Assembly: GCF_000315625.1 (NCBI RefSeq)
Contig: NW_005434612.1
Coordinates: 106,398 to 170,397 of the forward strand
Origin: Guillardia theta CCMP2712
Taxonomy: Eukaryota; Cryptophyceae; Pyrenomonadales; Geminigeraceae
Direction: 5' to 3'
Length of the DNA stretch: 64,000 bases
Program-made: the position numbers and the translations under genes
The notes under the pieces: generated by a model
The model's database searches: none
What the model was told of the DNA's origin: nothing
Seen by the model: the letters and a program-made list of their open reading frames with translations, nothing else
Shown: in pieces, positions 58,397 to 64,000 of the stretch
Position numbering within the stretch: position 1 is the stretch's first letter
How the letters are laid out: each line of letters begins with the position of its first letter

Positions 58397-59060
58397 CTGT
58401 TGTAACAAGTACAAGCTTAGTCCACATCCTCGACAAGAAGATCTCTGTGAGTGTAGACTAAATTCATGGAAGGTGATTCGATTGAATCAGATGTCTGAAT
58501 AACAGACTGCTCGTAGAAAGCAAGATTGCCAAGTTCAAGTTAATTCTCGCTCCTGTTTGTGGTTGCTCCTGACTCTAACATGTCTCAATGAATTTCGCCT
58601 GTTTTCTATTCAAGCTGCTCCTGATCCTTGTCACCTATCTCCATGCGTTCGCTCTCGCCTTCCTCCTCGTCCTACGCCTGCCCCCACTGCTACACCCCTT
58701 CGAGTACCGGCTCCTGCTCCTGCTCCTGCTCCTGCTCCTAGCCCGGCATCCAACATGGAGCATCCAGCATGCTGGACTCTCACATCTTGTTTCTGCTTCT
58801 CTTCACAATCACCATTCCGATCGTCTTCATCCTCTGCATCGCCCACATCCGCGTCTCCTCCTCCTCCATCGCACTTACCCTTCATCCATGGCGGCCTCCA
58901 CGTGTACCCATACCAAGCTTGCCTACTCAACGCCGAAGGCTCCGGGGCCCGGGGTACGCCGGGCCCGCCGTGGACGAGACTAGAGCGTTCAATGGACCAC
59001 GGGTCATTCTCCAACGTAAACGACCCGTGGTACTACAGGTAAATGACTTGATCGGCTGCC
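58397..59060. other. Divergent region between UFC1 and the NACHT gene
   Basis: It should hold the first UFC1 exon (-). On the plus strand a frame (58557-59042) contains Pro-Ala repeats encoded by a (ctgctc)n tract at 58711-58738. It ends NVNDPWYYR at a good GTAAAT donor, so it may be a 5' exon of the NACHT gene or of another transcript. A GC island lies at 58936-58975. Confidence 0.4.
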
Positions 59061-62000
59061 ATGACGAAGAGGAGCCGCGGCGAGTCAGGAGACTCGTCGA
59101 GCTTGTCTCCATGCAGAGATCAGAAGCAAGCGAGGTCAAGAGGAAGCGGAGCAAGCGGCATGCGAGGGAGCCTCACTTCTCCCGATGACTTGGTACCTGG
59201 GCCCAGGTATACCCTACCGACCCAAGCGAAGGAGCTCGGGCTCGTCCAGACAGCTCAAGGTCGATACGTGCTGGAGGCATCTAAAGAGAAGAGGTTCTTT
59301 GTGTCGAGCCTTGCTTCCGGTCAGCTCCTCTGGGAGACCGACGAGCAAGTGCAGGCAGACGACGTGAAGGAGATTCTTGAGGCCATGACCGGACTAGATC
59401 AGTCCGTGCACGTCAACACGGGGACGCACGGCACTGAAGACGGAGAGCTGCAACCAGCAGGAGGGCAGACGGTTGACTTCTACCTAGAAGACTTTGATAG
59501 CATCACAAAGCTGGCAGATAAGGCGAAGGTATCGCTGCATCATGTGACCTCTCTGTACCTGCCTTGCTTGCCCCCCAAGGCGAACATGGTCATCAACGGC
59601 TGGTGCTACAGCCATCGGTACGGCTTTGCGAGCAAGGTAGATCTAGCTACAGGCAAGATCCCGGAAGACAAGCATGATGGATGGAAAAGATACTGCAATC
59701 TGCCCCGGAGGCTCCGGGAGGTGATGAAGAGCTTGCTCGGCGACGAGGAGGGAGTGGATGACGCCATGGGCTGCTACATCGAGACCTGCTGCGCGAGCAT
59801 AGACCCCGAGATCCGAGCGACAGCAGGGGAGCCCTCGGCAGCGCTTCTTGACCGCTTCCTGCAGAGCAAGCAGAAGCGAGTGCTCGTGCTGCTCGGTCAA
59901 GCGGGCGCAGGCAAGTCGACGCTGGCGAAGAAATGGACCATCGAGCAGGGAGAAGCTTGGGAGGTAGGGAAGCTATATCCAGTGTACCTGCATCTGCCAA
60001 GCTGCACGAGTGTCAGGGAGTACATGAAGCAGGCGGCAGGAGTTTCTTTCAGGAGCGAAGAGGAATGGCGAGACTTCATCAGGCGCAACTCCTTCTTTGT
60101 GGTGCTGGACTCGTACGATGAGATGGGGGAGAAGGTGAACGTGGTTGACAAGGTCTTCAAGGAGCTCGTGGGCTCCCAGGTCAAGGCAGTCCTCACTTGT
60201 CGGAGCGGCTACCTGCTGACGGAGAGGGTGTCGAACCCGCTGCTCTGGCCCCCGGGAGTCGAAAGAAGCAACGCGGTGGAGGTAGCTTGGATACGTCCGT
60301 TGAGTCTGAGCGACAAGGATCGAGTCGGCCGGTACATCGACCATCACATCCAGAAGCAAGTCGTCGAGGTCGAGGGATGGAGCAGAGACAAGTACGAGGA
60401 GGCGATGGGGGCGGTGCTTGAGCTCCGAGAGGTTGTGAACACTCCCTTCTCGTTGAAGGTGCTGCTGTACTCGCTTCCCCGACTACACACAAGGGAGGAT
60501 GGGTCGAGGCTGACCATCACGCGTCACAGCATGTACAAGGAGTACGCGGAGACATGGTATCGGAGAGAGTGGGAGAAGCTCAAGCAGAAGAAAAAGCTTT
60601 TCAAGCAGGCAAGGAGGAAGGAAGCCGGAGAAGAGACGTACATGCGCTGGTACTCAGAAGCTGCCAAGAAGCTATGTCTCCACATGCACAAGGACAAGGA
60701 CTGCAGGACCCGTATCGTCTACAAGGTCGGAGTAGACGGCTTCCTGTCTGGCGAGCCTTTCTGCTTGCGGATGTCAGGCGGGGACGTGAAGCAAGAGCTG
60801 GGGTACTGGCTGCTGCGAGGCAGCCTGACCCGGGTCAAGGTGAACGAGCGGGGTGTGGAGGTGAGCTTCATACACGACCTGTACCGGAGTTTCTTCCTCG
60901 CGGAAGCAACCTTGGACGAGCTGAGGGAGGGTGTGCGAGTACCTGAGAGTCTGTCTGCGCGAGAGCTCCGAGGCGAGATCGAGACGATCCAGGAGCACGC
61001 CATGGTCGTGAGGAGCGAGCGCGAGTACCAGGAGAGGCTGTTTGACGTCATCAGAGCCTCGCGGGAGGACGAGAGCGAGGCGACGGGGAGGGCGTCAGCC
61101 AACGCGGCTACGATCCTGGTGGCCGCGAGCGTGAGCTTCTCGGGTCTAGACTTGTCGGGGGTGCGACTGGCAGGGGCGATCTTGAGGAACGGCATCTTCC
61201 ATCGGACGGACTTGAGGCGGGCTGACCTGTCCGGCGTGGACGCGAGCCACGGATACTTTGTGGAGACGCGGCTGGAGGGAGCGAGACTGGAGGGAGCTGA
61301 CTTCGGGGTGAATGCGAGCGTGAGGATCGAGTGCGAGGATGTGACTTGCGGGGCGTTCGGGCCCGGAGGGAAGACTCTAGCGACAGCATCGAAGGATGGG
61401 ATCATACGGGTGTGGGAGGTGGAGTCGGGAATGTGTGAGCTTGAGCTTGTTGGATCGCGAACAACAGCGATGAGCTGGAGAGCTGACGGGAAGCAGCTGG
61501 CGGTGGGATCTCGGGATGGAAGGATAAAAGTGTGGGACATTGAGACAGGAACGTGTTGTCTAGAGCATGACGGGAAGGGGATCATAGACAAGATCAGCTG
61601 GATGGGCGATGGAAGGATTGCTGTGACAGCATACTTCGAAAGATACTACATACAAACGATAGACACAAGACTGAATCAAGGTACCGACATCAACGTTGGC
61701 TTGGCAGCCACAGCATCAACAAGGCTCATGAGACACATGGATGAGAACATTCTCACGACATGGCGTAAGGCAAACGTTGACGACAAGCAGATGCACAGAG
61801 GCCAGGAGCTCCGGCCAACCCCAGGAGGAATATGTGCATTGCACAATATCAGCTGGGGGCCGGACGGGAGGAGGCTGGCGGGCATATCGGAGTCAGGCCG
61901 TCAGGCATGGGTGTGGGAGGCAGAGACGGGGAGGGGTCAGGAGCTGCAGGGACCCGCGGGAGGAGTGAGGGATCTGAGCTGGGGGCGGGACGGGAGGAGG

Positions 62001-63992
62001 CTGGCGGGCATATCGGGGTCAGGCGGTCAGGGATGGGTGTGGGAGGCAGAGACGGGGAGGGGTCAGAAGCTCCAGGGACCCGCGGCAGGAGTCCAGGGTC
62101 TGAGCTGGGGGCCGGACGGGAGGAGGCTGGCGGGCAGATTGAGGTCAGGCGGTCAGGGATGGGTGTGGGAGGCAGAGACGGGGAGGGGTCAGGAGCTCCA
62201 GGGACCCGCGGCAGGAGTCCAGGGTCTGAGCTGGGGGCCGGACGGGAGGAGGCTGGCGGGCATATCGGAGTCAGGCGGTCAGGGATGGGTGTGGGAGGCA
62301 GAGACGGGGAGGGGTCAGGAGCTGCAGGGACCCGCGGGAGGAGTGAGATATATGAGCTGGGGGCCGGACGGGAGGAGGCTGGCGGGCAGATTGAGGTCAG
62401 GCGGTCAGGGATGGGTGTGGGAGGCAGAGACGGGGAGGGGTCAGGAGCTCCAGGGACCCGCGGCAGGAGTCCAGGGTCTGAGCTGGGGGCCGGACGGGAG
62501 GAGGCTGGCGGGCATATCGGAGTCAGGCGGTCAGGGATGGGTGTGGGAGGCAGAGACGGGGAGGGGTCAGGAGCTCCAGGGACCCGCGGCAGGAGTCCAG
62601 GGTCTGAGCTGGGGGCCGGACGGGAGGAGGCTGGCGGGCATATCGGGGTCAGGCGGTCAGGGATGGGTGTGGGAGGCAGAGACGGGGAGGGGTCAGGAGC
62701 TGCAGGGACCCGCGGGAGGAGTGAGGGATCTGAGCTGGGGGCCGGACGGGAGGAGGCTGGCGGGCATATCGGGGTCAGGCGGTCAGGGATGGGTGTGGGA
62801 GGCAGAGACGGGGAGGGGTCAGAAGCTCCAGGGACCCGCGGGAGGAGTGAGGTATCTGAGCTGGGGGCCGGACGGGAGGAGGCTGGCGGCCATATCGGAG
62901 TCAGGCGGTCAGGGATGGGTGTGGGAGGCAGAGACGGGGAGGGGTCAGAAGCTGCAGGGACCCGCGGGAGGAGTGAGGGATCTGAGCTGGGGGCCGGACG
63001 GGAGGAGGCTGGCGGGCATATCGGGGTCAGGCGGTCAGGGATGGGTGTGGGAGGCAGAGACGGGGAGGGGTCAGCAAATTCGTACAGATGCTTGTGTTGC
63101 TATGTGTTTCTCGGAGGATCCTGTGAAGGTGTGCTGTTGTTTCAAGGTGCGTTGCGCTCATTTGTCAATTTTCGATGTCTCTACATGTAAGGTGATACAT
63201 GAGCTTACGATTGAGGATACAAATACTCTTTGTCTTGGTCTTCACGGCAGCCGGTCTGTTGCCTTGGCTTGGGGCTCAGAGAAGATCGTTCGGATGTGGG
63301 ACGTTGAAGGCAAGACATGTTCTCGAGAGCTTGCAATAAATGTCGGCAGCATGAGCTGGGGGCCAGACGGGAGGAGATTCGCAACTTGGTCACGGTCAGA
63401 CACGAAGGTGCGCGTGTGGGAGGTAGAGACAGGGCTGTGCACTCGAGAGCTGGAGGGTCTCGAGGGAGACATGAAAAACATGAGCTGGGGGGCAGATAGC
63501 TCGATGTTGCTTTGTGAGTATGAAACAGACGTTGCTCGAGTGTGGGACGTGGAGACTGGAGAAATACTCATAATGCTTCAACAAAAAGGTTTGAAACATA
63601 GAAAGCGTCTGGTCCATCTGCTTCAAGAAGAACACCTTCTGGTACTGCAAGGGGATATACTCATCAGAACATACAATCTCTGCAAATCATACGGAAATCT
63701 TCAGAACCTACCAAAATATGAAAGCAACTCTATCAACGCATGGCATTCAAACACAAACAAAGTCGCAGTAACTTCTGAGGGAATTGCAAAAGTAACAATC
63801 TGGCACACAGAAGCGGGGAGGGGTCAGAAGCTCCAGGGACCCCGCGGCAGGAGTGGAGGATCTGAGCTGGGGGCCGGACGGGAGGAGGCTGGCGGGCATA
63901 TCGGGGTCAGGCGGTCAGGGATGGGTGTGGGAGGCAGAGACGGGGAGGGGTCAGGAGCTCCAGGGACCCGCGGGAGGAGTCCAGGGTTCTGA
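59061..63992 (+). CDS. NLR-like protein: NACHT, pentapeptide repeats, WD40 array
   Basis: An open frame of 1,643 residues starts at the ATG at 59061. The first ~265 residues are an unassigned N-terminal region. NACHT follows: Walker A GQAGAGKST (~283), Walker B FFVVLDSYDEM (~345) and an arginine-sensor-like LTCRSGYL (~380), then a helical STAND-type extension. Pentapeptide-like repeats (LSGVRLAG, ADLSGVDASH, LEGARLEGADF) occupy ~692-755. WD40 blades follow; from ~932 to ~1338 about ten are almost identical 42-residue units (SWGPDGRRLAGI, GWVWEAETGRGQ), then diverged blades. A further identical-type unit starts at 63816. There an extra C (cccc for ccc) throws the frame, and a stop occurs at 63992, eight bases before the edge. 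Such proteins are signal-transducing NTPases whose repeats sense ligands. The 3' end is unresolved. Confidence 0.88.
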   Translation: MTKRSRGESGDSSSLSPCRDQKQARSRGSGASGMRGSLTSPDDLVPGPRYTLPTQAKELGLVQTAQGRYVLEASKEKRFFVSSLASGQLLWETDEQVQADDVKEILEAMTGLDQSVHVNTGTHGTEDGELQPAGGQTVDFYLEDFDSITKLADKAKVSLHHVTSLYLPCLPPKANMVINGWCYSHRYGFASKVDLATGKIPEDKHDGWKRYCNLPRRLREVMKSLLGDEEGVDDAMGCYIETCCASIDPEIRATAGEPSAALLDRFLQSKQKRVLVLLGQAGAGKSTLAKKWTIEQGEAWEVGKLYPVYLHLPSCTSVREYMKQAAGVSFRSEEEWRDFIRRNSFFVVLDSYDEMGEKVNVVDKVFKELVGSQVKAVLTCRSGYLLTERVSNPLLWPPGVERSNAVEVAWIRPLSLSDKDRVGRYIDHHIQKQVVEVEGWSRDKYEEAMGAVLELREVVNTPFSLKVLLYSLPRLHTREDGSRLTITRHSMYKEYAETWYRREWEKLKQKKKLFKQARRKEAGEETYMRWYSEAAKKLCLHMHKDKDCRTRIVYKVGVDGFLSGEPFCLRMSGGDVKQELGYWLLRGSLTRVKVNERGVEVSFIHDLYRSFFLAEATLDELREGVRVPESLSARELRGEIETIQEHAMVVRSEREYQERLFDVIRASREDESEATGRASANAATILVAASVSFSGLDLSGVRLAGAILRNGIFHRTDLRRADLSGVDASHGYFVETRLEGARLEGADFGVNASVRIECEDVTCGAFGPGGKTLATASKDGIIRVWEVESGMCELELVGSRTTAMSWRADGKQLAVGSRDGRIKVWDIETGTCCLEHDGKGIIDKISWMGDGRIAVTAYFERYYIQTIDTRLNQGTDINVGLAATASTRLMRHMDENILTTWRKANVDDKQMHRGQELRPTPGGICALHNISWGPDGRRLAGISESGRQAWVWEAETGRGQELQGPAGGVRDLSWGRDGRRLAGISGSGGQGWVWEAETGRGQKLQGPAAGVQGLSWGPDGRRLAGRLRSGGQGWVWEAETGRGQELQGPAAGVQGLSWGPDGRRLAGISESGGQGWVWEAETGRGQELQGPAGGVRYMSWGPDGRRLAGRLRSGGQGWVWEAETGRGQELQGPAAGVQGLSWGPDGRRLAGISESGGQGWVWEAETGRGQELQGPAAGVQGLSWGPDGRRLAGISGSGGQGWVWEAETGRGQELQGPAGGVRDLSWGPDGRRLAGISGSGGQGWVWEAETGRGQKLQGPAGGVRYLSWGPDGRRLAAISESGGQGWVWEAETGRGQKLQGPAGGVRDLSWGPDGRRLAGISGSGGQGWVWEAETGRGQQIRTDACVAMCFSEDPVKVCCCFKVRCAHLSIFDVSTCKVIHELTIEDTNTLCLGLHGSRSVALAWGSEKIVRMWDVEGKTCSRELAINVGSMSWGPDGRRFATWSRSDTKVRVWEVETGLCTRELEGLEGDMKNMSWGADSSMLLCEYETDVARVWDVETGEILIMLQQKGLKHRKRLVHLLQEEHLLVLQGDILIRTYNLCKSYGNLQNLPKYESNSINAWHSNTNKVAVTSEGIAKVTIWHTEAGRGQKLQGPRGRSGGSELGAGREEAGGHIGVRRSGMGVGGRDGEGSGAPGTRGRSPGF
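61853..63075 (+). repeat. WD40-coding tandem array, 126-bp units
   Basis: Units start at 61853 and every 126 bp (61979, 62105, 62231 and so on to 62987). Most differ at only a few positions, mainly the choice of ISGS, ISES or LRS and of AAGVQG or GGVRDL. A second frame of the array is also open from 61832 to 63190. Confidence 0.95.
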
Positions 63993-64000
63993 GCTGGGGG
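63816..64000 (+). repeat. Second WD40-unit block, cut by the window edge
   Basis: The same 126-bp unit resumes after ~740 bp of diverged blades. It has a 1-bp insertion near 63841 and another near 63988. It may be the start of a second array. Confidence 0.85.

Noticed and set aside
61853-63075. CRISPR-like array
   Set aside because: The 126-bp repeats have no unique spacers and encode WD40 blades in frame.
1-64000. Bacterial or organelle origin
   Set aside because: Frequent short GT-AG introns, eukaryote-specific families (UFC1, BAH, EML, G-patch) and complex-plastid leaders rule it out.

Overview
The window is eukaryotic nuclear DNA, most probably from a cryptophyte alga close to Guillardia theta (inference). 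Reasons: genes on both strands are split by very short GT-AG introns (mostly 43-65 nt), and two predicted plastid proteins begin with an ER signal peptide followed by a Phe-initiated transit peptide (SSA|F and SASC|F), the import signature of a complex red plastid. Many proteins carry large repeat domains typical of protists. No bacterial operons, Shine-Dalgarno sites, rRNA, tRNA or CRISPR array were seen.

Layout. 0-7.6 kb: a partial caspase-like gene (-), a displaced copy of a RelA/SpoT-like cassette, a coiled BAR-like gene (-), and a multipass membrane protein carrying two nearly identical RelA/SpoT-like cassettes (+). Pieces of this block were duplicated and shuffled. 7.8-23 kb is gene dense: a PDZ-PDZ-kinase-TPR protein (+), a Pro/Ala-rich protein (-), a 707-residue protein of unknown family (+), a plastid WW-DUF1995 protein (-), a BAH(-ELM2) chromatin protein (+), a UBE2G1-type ubiquitin E2 (-, 8 exons solved) and a G-patch/C2H2 protein (+, 10 exons solved). 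23-25 kb is gene-poor, with a 170-bp foldback, GC-palindrome islands and satellites. 25-27 kb holds an AT-richer Fanzor (eukaryotic TnpB-like, RNA-guided nuclease family) locus. 27-31 kb: a U-box/pseudokinase/ARM protein with nearly identical repeats, and an ankyrin relic. 31.7-53.1 kb: one gene for a giant (about 7,105 aa) EML-type protein with nine HELP-WD40 modules, almost all in a single 21-kb exon. 53-59 kb: a CCCH-RING protein (-), a plastid protein (+, 11 exons solved) and UFC1, the UFM1-conjugating enzyme (-). 59 kb to the right edge: a NACHT-pentapeptide-WD40 (NLR-like) protein whose WD repeats are almost identical at DNA level.

Themes. Several genes build sensor or scaffold architectures from arrays under recent homogenisation (WD40, ARM, RelA/SpoT-like cassettes), resembling the concerted evolution of fungal NLR recognition arrays. 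Housekeeping genes (UFC1, E2, G-patch, BAH, plastid proteins) are interspersed with a mobile nuclease and repeat islands. The strongest candidates for an unusual system are the Fanzor locus and the NACHT-WD40 gene. Exon joins were deduced by eye from splice consensus, reading phase and family alignment. Starts are least certain for the caspase-like, BAR-like, PDZ-kinase, BAH and UFC1 genes.
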